From: Epichloe hybrida
Lineage: Eukaryota; Ascomycota; Sordariomycetes; Hypocreales; Clavicipitaceae
Length of the DNA: 64,000 bases
Direction of reading: 5' to 3'
Assembly: GCA_019022495.1 (NCBI GenBank)
Contig: JAFEKR010000006.1
Coordinates: 2,604,001 to 2,668,000, forward strand
Positions 44,960-58,200 of the stretch are shown one piece after another; position 1 is the stretch's first letter, and every line of letters begins with the position of its first letter. A model generated the notes under the pieces. That model saw only the letters and a list, made by a program, of their open reading frames with translations, ran no database searches and had not been told where the DNA came from. The translations under genes and the position numbers were made by a program.

Positions 44960-47947
44960 TTAATTAGCTGTTACGGCATTAGTTAATTAAATTAATCTAT
45001 TATTCCTTGCCTAAGCTCCTGTCTCCTAATATTATAGGTCTCTTTACCTATCCTTTAACACGAATTATTAATTTGTTTAAATTAATTAAAGAGAAAAGTA
45101 ATGAATTTAGTAATACTTTTATTATCATATCCGCTGGATTATTATTACTATTAATCTACCTAACTTTATAAATCTCATGCCTTTTATATAATTAACGAAG
45201 AGCTATAATATTAATTATTAGTCTCTTCTCCTTTATGGTTCCTAGCTTTATAAGATATTTATATAATAAAAAAGAATTAGTATAGAGAATTGTAAGAATT
45301 TAAGGTATCTTTAATTAATCTGTGATCTAATGTAAAGTTATGGAAATTACGTAGGTAATGTCTGCGCCTTAAACCATGCTATATAACTTAGAGGTAAGCA
45401 TGCTATAAGTAACTCTCTTACTCTTTATTAAGCTATATGTAATAATGTTGCCTTTTATAATGAAGGTATTATTATCTTGTATTATCTTATTGCTAATTAT
45501 AATTACGTATCTAATCTATAAGCTTAGATTCTTGTTGTTAGCAAGCAATCTATTTATAAATATAAAGAGCTTTGCCTCCTTAACAACTAAAGGAATATAT
45601 TATAGTCCACGTTGTTAATTCTTAATCTGCTATTTAAGGTATTTATTAAGGCGTGTGATATCTTCCCTAGAGGGTTCTTAGTATTAAGCTATAATTAATA
45701 GGTTATAGGAAGCTTCTAGTTAATATATAGTTACGATGTAACTTCCTTAGGCTTATTATTCTATGTAGTCTTGCTTTACTATTAGGGATTAAGGATTAAC
45801 TTCCTTAATCTTCTAACTCTAGCCTTTCTAGGTTAATATTAGCAAGTTATTAGTGTTTTAGGTCAAGATATAACCATTAAAGATAAGGGGATTCTTAGTA
45901 GTTAATTATTGCTTTTCTTTAGCTATGAAATTAGCCTTCTAGAGCTCTTTCTCTTCTTTTTAGAAGAAGTTATTATTACTTAGTCCTAATGTATTATTAG
46001 TTTGCATTCTAATGATACTAAAGAGATTCTTATTATTTAGGGCTATGATTAACAAGTAGGGGTTGTAGGTTAAGGTTATTATATTAAGGTTATCCCTGTG
46101 GTAATAGAAGTACGTTACTTACTAGTAGGTTCCGGCCTCTGTAATCCCATAAAGAGGTCTAATTAATTTAATTATAGTCCCTTCTAGAAAGAGATGTGTA
46201 ATTTGCTTTAGCAATCTCATGATAATTAGCCTTGTTAGCACTGTGTGTAATTAAGTGTAGGCTTGTGTAATATTACGAATCCAAAGGTAAATACCTCTTT
46301 TTCTTAATAATAGAGTAATAGCTATAATAAGTTATTAGCTTGCTTATTAAATTATCAGCAATTATGTTAGGATAAATTCCTTTCCTTTATTATTATAGCC
46401 TTGTATAATAAGGCAGGATTTCTTATATAGTAAGTCCGTCCCTTTGCCTTTAATCTCTCTAACTATACAAGAATTAAAGATTCTATAACCTCTATACTTT
46501 ACTAGGTTATACTTAACAAATTTAAACATATTATAAGCTTATAAAGCGTTAATCTTAGCTTAATTAGATTACTTAAAGGGTTTTCCTAGGGTTATAATCT
46601 TCCCTTCTTAGCGAAGTTAAAGAGCAAGGTTTTAATTAGCCTCTTCCTTTACTATAAGGAATACTATATTTAGTATCTCTCTAGTTATAGCTTCTTAAAT
46701 AAAGGCCTCCTTCTAATCTTTGTTTATAAGTACGTAGAGCTAAATTAAGCTAATGTTCTTCTTAGGGCTATAAGGTCTTCTTTTCCTTACTTTTATTCCT
46801 TTAGGGCAAGGTAGTAAGTCTTTAACTTAATAGCTTCCCTTTAGGGCTTTCTAGGCTTTATAAGCCTTTTCTTCGGACTCTTCCGCGCTTATAAATTAGA
46901 CTATAAGGGCCTTTCTTAGTCTCCCTTATCTTCTCTTAGCTAGTGCCTATAGCTCTTTACCTTCTTCTATTAGGGGATTTCTTTTAGTAGTAGTAGTTAG
47001 TTATATAGTTACTTTTTCCTCTATATTATTAAGCTCTATCTCCTACTACTTTAGTCCCTTTATAATATATAAGTCTTTATAGTAGGGCTTTATTACTATA
47101 GAGCAGAACTTTACTAGGCTATAAGGCATATTAACTATATAGGTCTCTTTATTAGTGGTAAGTAGCTTATAAGGGCTATGCTAGCTACCCTTCTCTCTTT
47201 ATATATATATATTAGCTTATAGGGGTAGCTAATATATAGGCGCTATATTAGGGCTATTCTAGGCTTTAAGGGTATTATAGACCTGCTATAAAGCTAGATA
47301 GTAGCGGACTTTATTAGTGGCTTTATAAATTACTTTAGTATATTAAATAATAAAGATACTTAGTAGTAACTTATCTATTATTTATAGGTAGCCTCTAAAG
47401 ACTAGTAGGGTTAGGATAATACTATTTAGGCTTATAGAGTTATTAATTACTTTAATAGCTATTTAAAGGCATTACTCTAGTGTAAGTTCTATTCTAATTA
47501 AGTCTATAATAATATTATAAGCTTAGCGTAGAGGTCTGTAATATCTCTTAACCTTTCTAATACTATTATAGGCTTTAATTAGTATCTCATTAGTCTTAAT
47601 TAATATTAGTTAAGTATAGTACTTAAACTTAGCGGAAGCAAAGTTATTACTAGCGTTATGTATAATCTATTCTAGAGGTCTAAGATAAGTGTTAATCTAA
47701 TATTTGCGGATAGCATCCTAGATATCTTAAGCCTTTTACTTCCTTAGATTAAGGAATTAGGCTGCTTAGAATAATATTACTAAATTAATGATATGAAGTA
47801 CTAGTTAGCTATCGATCTACACGATATTAATAATGATCTTGTAGTTGAATTCGTAGTTATTTTTAATTATAAACTTGAATTAACTAGGGGCCTTTCTATG
47901 TATTTAGTAATAGTGGTAGACTTTAGTTAATTTCTTAATTACCTAGC
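44960..47947 (-). pseudogene. A5 pol relic, C-terminal part (integrase, RT and RNase H)
   Basis: Minus-strand frame collinear with A1. RNase H lies near 45060-45620 and RT near 45900-46560. RT Asp-Asp is Asn-Asn at 45993-45998, preceded by intact Met-Gln. The frame is cut inside the integrase region at 47947 by element C and continues at 61098. Confidence 0.87.
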
Positions 47948-48242
47948 TGTTAGTATCTACAAGATACCATTGACCTACGCGTAGGGTTTTCGGGGTAGAC
48001 TAAGTGCACGTAATTATTATATATTCTAGTTTACCTTTATAAGTAAAAGAGGGATTAAATAGAAGTAAAGAGAGTGCGCTATTTATTATAGGAAAAGGGG
48101 CCTTAATTAGGGTTATTAGCGAAGAGGCCATATATGCTAACGCTAACCGCAGCGCGGTCAGGCTAGACATGTGGGTCCGTAATGTAACGCGCCTAGCTAA
48201 TTAGAGGCGCGTAGCCTTATTAATATTATGCTTATTCTAACA
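47948..48242 (-). repeat. Element C 3' LTR
   Basis: In plus orientation it starts TGTTAGTATCTACAAGATAC and ends TTATTCTAACA. It contains a GC-rich core (AACGCTAACCGCAGCGCGGT) that escaped much mutation. Confidence 0.93.
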
Positions 48243-48250
48243 CTAGAAAC

Positions 48251-48262
48251 TCTCTCTTTTTA
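48251..48262 (-). other. Element C polypurine tract
   Basis: AAAAAGAGAGAG on the minus strand, eight bases from the 3' LTR, similar to the tract of the A family. Confidence 0.65.
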
Positions 48263-48297
48263 ACATAACTATTAACGCATAATATTAATAAGATAAT

Positions 48298-48555
48298 TGT
48301 TGGATGCACCAAGGTCCTACGCAGGTAATAAATCCCGTATAAATTGAAGTCGATGATTGATAGTTTTTCTAGCTAGGAAAGAGGGAGAAGAGAGGGAAAG
48401 TCTAGATGCTAGAAAAGTAGGCGAAATCCGTATGTGGGGCATAAAAGGGGGTGGCGAATTAATGCAGCTAATTATATCGCGTGTATCGCGCCAGACCTAT
48501 AATTAGTCTAGTCTTTAGCCACGATTAAACTAATAAAGATCTAAAGGAATTAACA
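48298..48555 (-). repeat. A6 3' LTR
   Basis: Begins TGTTGGATGCACCAAGGTCC in plus orientation and ends AGGAATTAACA. It shares the private TAGTTTTTCTAGCTAGG block with its partner, which pairs the two LTRs. Confidence 0.95.
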
Positions 48556-48669
48556 CTAGTAGTCTCTCTTTTTCCTTTATGGCTAAAGAGCTTAAAAACA
48601 TAATAAAAATTAGATTAAAGGAAAGTATATACTAGTGAATCCCTTAATAGGAATCCGCTGCTCTGATTG

Positions 48670-51600
48670 GCTGTTGTGGTATTAGTTAATTGAATTAATT
48701 TATTATTCCTTACCTAAGCTCCTGTTTCCTAACATTACAGGTCTCTTTACCTATCCTTTAATATAAATTGTTAATTTATTCAAATTAATTAAAGAGGAAA
48801 GTGATAAATTTGGTAATGCTTTTGTCATTATATCTGCCGGATTATTGTTGCCGTTGATCCACCTGACTTCGTAGATCTTATGCCTCTTATATGATTAATA
48901 AAGGGCTATAATATTAATTATTAGTCTCTTCTCCTTTGTGGTTCCTAGCTTTATAAGATATTTATATAATAAAAAAGAATTAGTATAGAGAATCATAGGA
49001 ATTTAAGGTATCTTTAATTAATCTATAATCTGATGTAAAGTCGTGGAAATCACGTAGGCAATATCTACGCCTTGAACTATGCTATATAACTTAGAGGTAA
49101 GCGCGCTATAAGTAACTCTCTTACTCTTTATTAAGCTATACGTAATAATATTACCTTTTATAATAAAGGTATTATTATCTTACATTATCTTATTGCTAAT
49201 CACAATCACGTATCTAATCTATAAGCTTAAATCCTTGTTATTAGTAAGCGATCTATTTATAAACACAAAGAGCTTTGCCTCTTTAAGAACTAAAGGGATA
49301 TATTGTAGTCTGCGTTATTAATTCTTAATCTGCTATTTAAGGCATTTATTAAGATATATAATATCTTCCGTAAAGGGCTCTTAGTGTTAAGCTATAATTA
49401 AAAGGTTATACAAAGCCTCTGGTTAACACATAGTTATAATATAGCTTCCTCGCGCTTATTGCTCTATGTAATCTTGCTTTACTATTAAGGATTAAGGATT
49501 AACTTCCTTAATCTTCTAACTCTAACCTTTCTAGGTTAAGATTAGCAAATTATTAGTATTCTAGGTTAAGATATAGCCGTTAAAGATAAGGGGGTTCTTA
49601 GCGGTTAATTATTACTTTTCTTTAGCTATAAAATTAGCCTTCTAGAGCTCTTTCTCTTCTTTTTAAAAGAAGTTATTATTACTTAGGCCTAATATATTAT
49701 TAGTTTATATTCTAATAATGCTAAAGAGATTCTTATTATTTAGGGCTATAATTAATAAGTAAGGATTATAGGTTAAAGTTATTATATTAAGGTTATCCCT
49801 GTGGTAATAGAAGTATATTACCTACTAGTGGGTTCTAGCCTCTATGATCCCGTAAAGAGGTCTAATTAATTTAATTACAGTCCCTTCTAGAAAGAGATAT
49901 ATAATTTACTTTAGTAATCTCACGATAATTAGCCTCGTTAGCACTATGTGTGATTAAGTGTAGGCTTGTGTAATATCGCAAATCCAAAGGTAAATACCTC
50001 TTCTTCTTAATAACGGAGCGATAGCTATAATTAGTCACTAGCTTGCTTGTTAAATCATTAGCGATTGCGTTAGGATAAATTCCTTTCCTTTATTATTATA
50101 GCCTTATATAATAAGATAAGATTTCTCGTATAGCGAGTCCGTTCCTTTGCCTTTAATCTCTCTAACTATATAAGAATCAAAGATTCTATAGCCTCCGTGC
50201 TTCGCTAGGTTAAACTTAACGAATTTGAACATATTATGAGCTTGTAAAGCATTAATCTTAGCTTAATTGGATTGCTTAAAGGGTTTTCCTAGGGTTATAA
50301 TCCTTCCTTCTTAGTAAAGCTAAAGGGCAAGGTTCTAATTAGCCTCTTCCTTTGTTATAAGAAATGCTATGCTTAGTATCCCTCTAGTTATAACCTCTTA
50401 AATAAAGGCCTCCTCTTAATCTTTATTTATAAGTATATAGAGCTAAACTAGGCTAATGTCCCTCTTAGGGCTATAAGGTCTTCTTTTCCTTACTTTTATT
50501 CCTTTAGGGCGTAGTAATAAGTCTTTAACTTAATAGCTTCCTCTTAGGGCCTTTTAGGCTTTATAAACCTCTTTATTAGACTCTCTTACACTTATAAATT
50601 ATACTATAAGGGCCTTTCTTAGTCTCCCTTGCTTTCTCTTAGCTAGTGCCTATAGCTCTTTGCTTTCTTCTATTAGAGAATCTCTTTTATTAGTAGTAGT
50701 TAGTTATATAGTTACTTCTTCCTTTATATTACTAGGCTTTATCTCTTACTACTCTAGTGTATTATAAGGCTTTATCTCCTACTACTCTAGTCCCTCTATA
50801 ATACATAGGTTTTTATAATAAGGCTTTACTACTATAGAGCAAAACTTCACTAGGCTATAGGGCATATTAATAGTATAGGTCTCTCTATTAGTAGTAAGTA
50901 GCTTATATAGGCTATGCTAGCTACCTTTCTCTCTCTACACGCATATATTAGCCTATAAGGGTAGCTAATGTATAGGCGCTATGTTAGGGCTATTTTAGGC
51001 TTTAAGGGCATTATAGACCTGCTATAAAGCTAGAAGACATTAGACTTTGTTTATTACCTTACGAATTACCTTAGTATATTAAATAATAGAATGCTTAGCG
51101 GTAACTTATTTATTATCTATAGGTAGCCTCTAAAGACTAGCATAGTAGGGATAATACTATTTAGGCCTGTAGAGTTATTAATAGCCTTAATAGCTATTTA
51201 GAGGCGTTACTCTAGCGTAAGCTCCGTTCTAATTAAGTCTATAATAATATTATAGGCTTAGCGTAGAGGTCCGTGGTATCTCTTAACCTTTCTAATACTA
51301 TTATAGGCTTTAATTAGCATCTTACTAGTTTTAATTAATATTAATTAAGTATAATACCTAAATTCAGCGGAAGCGAAGTTATTGCTAGCATTATGGATAA
51401 TCTAATCTAGAGGTCCGAGATAAGTATTAATCCAATATTCGCGGATTATATCCTAGATATCTCAAGCCTTCTGCTTCTTTAGATTAAGGAATTAGGCTAC
51501 TTAGAATAAGGTTACTAAATTAATAATATGAAGCACTAGTTAGCTATTGATTTATATAATATTAATAATAATCTTATAGTTAAATTCGTGATTGTCCTTA

Positions 51601-54010
51601 ATTGTGAATTTAAATCAGCTAGGGGCCTTTCTATACATCTAGTAATAGTAGCAGACTTTAGTTAATTTCTTAATTGCCTAGCATTTAACTTTATAACTAG
51701 CTTAGTGAAGGATCTTTGCGAGTTATTAAACGGAAGGGTAACCAAGCTAATAATGTAATTAATAGATATCTCCTTCTAAAAGGTGGAAGGCAACTATTTC
51801 TTTTACCTCTAGTAACCACTAAGGATAACCCTATTATTACATAATAGGTATAGTCTTATTGCCTTAGATAAGTATGTTAGCGAGGTTATTAATCTTAACT
51901 TACATCTTATCCATATTAGTAATTAAGAAGAGAAAGGGGGTAGCTATGTTAAGGACGTAGAATTTAAGCTCTCTAAGTTCTATAGGCACATAAAGGATTC
52001 CTCTTATAACTACTAATCCAGCGCTAAATATAATAATTTAGGGTTCGCAAGGGGTTACCTTTAATAAAGGTATTAATCTTAACAGAGCCTTTACTTATAC
52101 CTCTCCTATAGTTAACTTTCCTATAGCGCTAGTATTAGGCATAATCCCTCTAAAGACCTCTTTAGAATAGCATTCTTTAGAGACATAGCAAATCAAGCCT
52201 TTATTACACTCTTATGGCTTATAAAGCTCTTATTTAAGGAATGCGTGTTAAAAAGCTTAATTATGTAAGGTCGCTAGGATATTAACGTTAGCGGCGTTGT
52301 GGTTAGTCTATAGTCCTAAATAGAAGAATTATATAATGCTTAGATATACTATTAATAGTAGCTTCTTAATATTATTATTATTATCTTCAGCTTCTATGCA
52401 GGCCGAAAGATATAATTTCTAATTCTAACCTAAGCCTTTATTAGGCTTATTATTATCCTACCCTTTATAGGAGGCAAGGAATACCTAGAATCTCTTCTCT
52501 AAAGGGGGTATATAATATGTTTTACTAGCCTACTAGTGGTCCTTTTCCTTTTAATATTCTTTAGTAGAGTAATTAGAGAACTAGTAGCTACTCTTACTAT
52601 ATATAAAGCAGCGCTTAGTGCTTAGCCTAGGGCTCTATCTATAATAACTTCCTCCACCGTAGGGGGATAATTACTATCTGTACTAATAATTAGTGAATAT
52701 AGCCTCTAGAGGGTCTCCTTATTAGTACTAAAGGTATTAGGAGAACTTCTTATTTAATTTTATAATAGTAATTACCTTACAGAGGTCTCTGGCAAGACTT
52801 TTAAAGCTTACAGAGTATATGTATTTCACTATCTAATATTTAGGTATACTAGCTATAGTATTTAAGGCTTACTTATAGAGTTTAGTATTTACTGTCTTAG
52901 CAAGGTATAGGCCTCTGTGGATTTTCTTAAGGGTTAATAATATAATCTTAAGGCACTTAAGCTTACTTTTATTAGGATTCTTCTTAATTATGCTCTTTAG
53001 TATTATATTACTTTACTTATAGTAATAGAATTACTAGTTACTTTCTGTCTTAAAGCGTTAATAAATACAAGTAATTATCTCTTTATAGGAATAGTTATTT
53101 CTAAAGAGGTAATTAAGGTAGTATTACTTAGTATTACCTATTAATATAATAGGGAAAGCCTTCTAATAATACATTTAAGGAAGGTTAATTCTATTACACT
53201 TATTTTCAAAGAGCGTAATCTTTAGCGTCAAGAAGTTATATAGCTTTCCACTATAGTAGTTGCTATCCTTATATATCTTTATAAGCTCTAAGATCTTCTT
53301 TATAATCTAATCTTCAGAGAGGAATTACTATAAAGGCATAATTTATTATAAATAATAGTCTACTAGTTATTCTTAATAATAATTATCCGGATAGAGCTAT
53401 TAATATAATAGGGATTATTATAGGAGTTCTTATAAGGGTTTAAGTAATCTCTAGGGTTAGGGAAGGTTAATTTCTAGGGTAGGTTATTAGGGCTATTAAT
53501 ATTAAGGCTCTAAGGGTTTGGAAGATTATAGTCTTTCTTATAATCTTTCTTATAACTAAAGGGGCATTAAGGTTTAATAAAGCACTTCTTTAAGTAATAC
53601 TAGGATTAAATATCCTAGGCCTTGCCTAATAAGGATGCTATAATCTTATAAAGAATTACGTAATTCTCTAATAATATCCTTAGATACCCTTTTAAAGGTG
53701 TCTTTAGACTAGCCTTTAAAGTCTTCTTAGAATAATTCCTATAGGTTATTATCTCTCTAACCTTAATGCTTACTAAGGTTAATAAATCTTATAATTTGGT
53801 TATTAAGCTTAAGCTACATAGCAGTATCTAGATCTAGCTTAATAGATTCTTTCTAGTTATATAAGAATTCGTAAGTAAGCTATTAAAGGCATAGGGGTAA
53901 TTCATGCCTTTAAGGTCTCTTAGGGGTAATAATTAGAGCCTTACTATTACTAGCAGCCCTTCCTCTTATAGAAGGTCTAGATTCCTCTGCTATCTTTAAC
54001 TATAAAAGGA
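48670..54010 (-). pseudogene. A6 gag-pol polyprotein relic
   Basis: Minus-strand frame collinear with A1 and A3 from RNase H (about 48770-49330) through RT, integrase and protease to Gag near 54000. RT Asp-Asp is Asn-Asn at 49696-49701. The protease triad reads Asn-Thr-Ser in the region near 52130. Although nested last, it is also full of TAA/TAG stops, so RIP acted after its insertion. The ATG frame at 54051-54239 on the plus strand is antisense to its leader. Confidence 0.88.
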
Positions 54011-54810
54011 ATGTTACTAATTTGTTGTTTTTACTACTAATTAAGCTCTTGTGTTTACCTATTGCTATTACAAGGTTCTTCTTTCGCATTTCAGGAGCAC
54101 TATTACTCTAATAAAATCAGAAGATTATGAAAATAGGAAAAACGGAAGAAAAAGCAGTAGAAGTAGCAAAAGTAGTAATAAGAATAAATCAATAGAGATA
54201 AAGAAAGTAATAGAAGTTCTAAAAGTAACTAGAAAATAACAGGGAAAGTAATAAGGGAATAATAGGAATTACCACTTCCTATTTTTTATAAAAAGAAGGG
54301 AAGGAGGTAATCTCTCTTTCTTACTAACAAGCATAGGGCAAATAGCACTAATAATAAAGGGGGTAAAAAACAAGCAGTAGATACTTGTGGGGAGAGATTA
54401 AAGGTCTATTAGATGAAGGGAATATTTATAAAGAAGTTATAGATATATTAGCTAGCTTAGCTAAGGTTATTTAACGTTAGGTTTGAAATAAATGCCTCAT
54501 AGCAATAGATTCAGTTATTTGGTTAGTTTTCTCGTAATAGACAATAAAATTAACAATTAATAACAATATCCTAGATAGATATAATAAAGTTATATCCCTA
54601 AGCCTAAGGGTTAATAGATTAATTCCTTAGAAGCCTAATAAGCCTGTAACTAGGATTCTAGTCTCTTCCTTTAGCACACTTATGTAGTCGTGCCTCTTTA
54701 CTATAATAACCGTTATAGTATAATAAGGGGTAGTGGTAGTAGCGTCTATAAAAATATCTTTTCTTGTAATACCTAGCTTATCTATGGTTATAAAGTTAAC
54801 CACTAATTAG

Positions 54811-55068
54811 TGTTAGATGCACTAAGGTCCTGCGTAAGTAATAAATCCCGTATAAATTAAAGTTAATAATTAATAGTTTTTCTAGCTAGGAAAGAGGGAG
54901 AAGAGAGGGAAAGTCTAGATGCTAGAAAAGTAGGCAAAATCCGTATATAGGGCACAAAAGGGGGTGGCGAATTAATGCAGCTAATTATATTGCGTGCATC
55001 GCGCTAGACCTACAATTGGTCCGGTCTTTGGCCACGATTGAACCGATGAAGATCCGAAGGAATCAACA
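54811..55068 (-). repeat. A6 5' LTR
   Basis: 258 bp, from TGTTAGATGCACTAAGGTCC to CGAAGGAATCAACA in plus orientation. The right part keeps GGTCCGGTCTTTGGCCACGA, one of the least mutated stretches of the family. The interior side reads rc CTAATTAGTGGTTAAC. Confidence 0.95.
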
Positions 55069-55254
55069 ATAATTAAAAAAGAATTAATGAATAAGTAAAA
55101 TCAAATAATCGCAAATAATATTATAAGAAAAGAGCAGGGGAAAGGGGCGTAACAAAAGATAATATTTAATCTATAAGCCTATATAAGAATAAGTAGGCTT
55201 AATCTTAATACCTTTAACCTTATTAGATTAACATAAGAGCTATAATCACGTAAC

Positions 55255-58200
55255 CTACCCTTCTATCCTAATAGTTGCTTTATTACTTATAATAAACCTC
55301 TTAAATGCCTTGTTTAGCAATGCCTTTGTAAATACATTAGCGAGGTTATTATTCCTATTAATCCATCTTATCTCGCAAATCTCTCGTTGCTCGTATGATT
55401 GATGAAGAGCTATGATGTTAATCATAAGGCGCTTCTCTTTTATAGTACTAAGCTTAATAAGGCATTTATACAAAGAGTATAAATTAGTATAGATAATAAT
55501 AGGAATTGTAAGGAGGTTCAATTAGTGTATAATTAACCTAAGCGTCATTAAGATTACATAAGCTATATTAGCACTAGTAACTATACTATAGATCTCAGAG
55601 GTAAGCATACTTCTTATAACTCTCTTGCTCTTAGTAAAGCTATAGTGCATAATATTACCTTAGATTATAAAGGTGCCTTCTTTTTAAACTTTACTAGCTA
55701 GGATAAGCACGTAGCCTAGTTAAGAAGTAAGGTCTTAGTTATTAGCAAATAATCTATCCATAAATACAAAAAGTTTTGCCTTCTTAAGATTAAATAGTAT
55801 AAACCTTAATCCTTAGTCTAGATTATTAATTTACTATTAAATTCATTAATTTAGGTTTTTTATATCCTAGGATAACGGGTCTTGGTGTTATATAGTAATA
55901 GAGAGGTTAAAACAGGCTTTAGGCTAGCAGATCAAGGTAATATACACGCCTTAAGCTCGTTATTCTATATACACCTATTTTAAATTAGTTAGCGGAATTA
56001 ATTAAAGCTTTTCACTCTAGCCTTTTTACCTTAGTATAATCACATTATTTTTAAGAGTAATAATACTACTATTAAAGGTTAGTAGGTTCCTTATAGAAAG
56101 GATTTACTTTAGTTTAGTAGTAAAAGAAGTGGCTTTTAATTAATCTTCCTCTTATTAAGAGAACTTATAGTTAGATAGTCTAATTATATTATTAGTTTAT
56201 ATCCCTATACACGCGAAGGTTAGGTTCTCCTTTGTTATTATAAGCAGGCATAGGTTAAACGTAAAGGTCATTATCTAGAGTATTTCTCTATAGTAATAAT
56301 AATACATTACCTACTAGTAGGTGCTAGCTTCTATAATACTATATAGAGGCTTAATTACTTATATTATTATACCTATAGGGTATAGGTAACGGATTTAGAT
56401 AGGGATTTAGGCTAGGATTATATAACTAAGAAGCGTTTATGCTTGCACATAGGCTTATGTAATATCACAAAGCTAGAGGATAAGGCCTAGCAATAATAAC
56501 GCAAGTGTTATCACGAGGATCAATCGCTAGCTAGCTTATTAGATTATCAGGGCCTGTGTGAGAATTACTAGCTTCTCTTTATTGCTATAGCCTTAGATTA
56601 CAAGCCTTAACTTCTTGTACAAATCTATTATCTTGCCCTTTACCTTATTAATAATATAGGAATTAAAAATTTAAGTTTTACTATGCTCTCTTTTATTATA
56701 CTTAATAAATTTAAACACGCCTTATTTAATTAGAGTATTAATTTTAGCTTTAGTAAACCGCTTAAAGGGTTTACTAGGGGTCTTAATAATTCCTTCCTTA
56801 CGTAATTAGATTATAAGCTTAAGATTAAAGCTTTCCTTAGCTAATAGAAAGACATTAGTCTTATCTTTTATTTAATCTACGTAATTAACATTAGATATAA
56901 TAATAGGAGGGTTCTTTTAAGGTCTTCTAGGTCCTTACCTTAGGGGATTAATAGGAGGGGTAGTTGTAGGCTATAGAGGGGCATCTTAGTTCTCTACGCT
57001 CTTAAGAGGTCTCTCTTTATTAGGATCTTTATAAAAAGGCCTAATAGAGGTTAATCTAAAGGCCTTAGGGCCTTAAGGGAGCTTAAGAGTGCAGGTCTTG
57101 CCTTCTATAGCTAATAGCTTATAGGGGCCCTTCTATCCCTTACCTTCGCGCTATATATGTATAAGTAATCCTAGTGGGAGGTTAATGGTTGCAGAGGTGT
57201 TAGGACTATTTCTTATAGTAAGGGCATTACTAACCTTCTGTTAGGCATAAATACACTTAACTTCCTTTATTACTAATTAGATTGTAAGGGCTTATTACGT
57301 GATATCTAGTGATGGAGGTAATTCCTTAACTATACGAGGATATGCGCTAAAGACAAGGACTATTAGCATAAGACTATTTAATCCTATAGTGTTATTCATA
57401 GCTTTGACTGCTATTTACAACGCTATGGGCTCTAGTGTTGTCAGGCATTCTTATCTAATAATATTATAAGCTCTTTAGAGTAGCCTATGATATTATTTAA
57501 CCTTACTAATGCTATAGTAAGCCTTAATAGGGATATCTTTAATCTTAATCGCTATTAATAACGTAAGCTACTTGAATTCCTTGCCTCTAAAGGTTATTCT
57601 AGTATCTATAATAATTAAATCTAGGGGGCCTAGGTAAATATTAATCTAGTAAAGACAGAGTGCTTCTTACATGGTCTTTATAGAGATATCCTTAATAAAT
57701 CTAGCTATATTAAAGGATATAGCTGTATTAATAACTTGCAGGATAGGGCAGTTACTATTAATATACATAATATCCATAACGATTTTATAATTATAAGTAT
57801 ATTTATCCTAAAGGGTGAATTTAAATTAATATAGGCTATCCGTGTGTAATTAGCATTGCTAGCAAACCTTGGTTAGTTTCTTGATAGCTTTAAACTTAAC
57901 CTTATGCCCTAATTTATATAGTAAATCATAAAGGCATTAAACTAAAGGGTATCTAAAGCGTTAATATAATTAATAAAGCTTAATCTCTATAAGATAACTC
58001 TAAGTAATACTTTCTTCTTTATTAAGAAGCATTCACACGTGCCCCTATTTACGTATAATAGGAACCTTAATATTCCCTTGCTACAGAATATTCTCTAATA
58101 TGTAAAAATTAATCTTTAGGCAGGTTATATTATTAAGGCATAAGAGAAAGGGAGTGTTTATAAGAATTACCTAAAAGAGAATAATTCTAAACGGAGTTAG

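Larger units (their letters stand above)
44593..47947 (-). mobile_element. Element A5, 3' half, interrupted by element C
   Basis: A 260-bp type II LTR at 44593-44852 begins TGTTGGTTACACCAAGGTCC. Its polypurine tract lies on its right side, so it is the 3' LTR of a minus-strand element. The interior runs to 47947 and resumes at 61098, on either side of element C, with CTAGC duplicated. The base run before the LTR is ATAGG (44588-44592), predicted to recur beyond the window end. A5 inserted into A4. Confidence 0.92.
48298..55068 (-). mobile_element. Element A6: copia-type LTR retrotransposon, complete, nested in C
   Basis: The 258-bp LTRs (48298-48555 and 54811-55068) are flanked by ATAAT on both sides (48293-48297 and 55069-55073). 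Full-length, minus strand, type I (LTR interior rc GATTTATTACCT, duplicated segment at about 50745-50800). As the innermost element of the nest it is the youngest of the four. Confidence 0.95.

Noticed and set aside
54051..54239. 62-codon Lys/Ser-rich frame
   Set aside because: Antisense to the A6 leader. The same region in other A copies has no frame.
48298..55068. Pairing the 44593 LTR with the 54811 LTR as one element
   Set aside because: Their 3' tails are of different types (260-bp against 258-bp) and the flanking 5-mers differ. The 48298/54811 pair shares private bases and ATAAT flanks.
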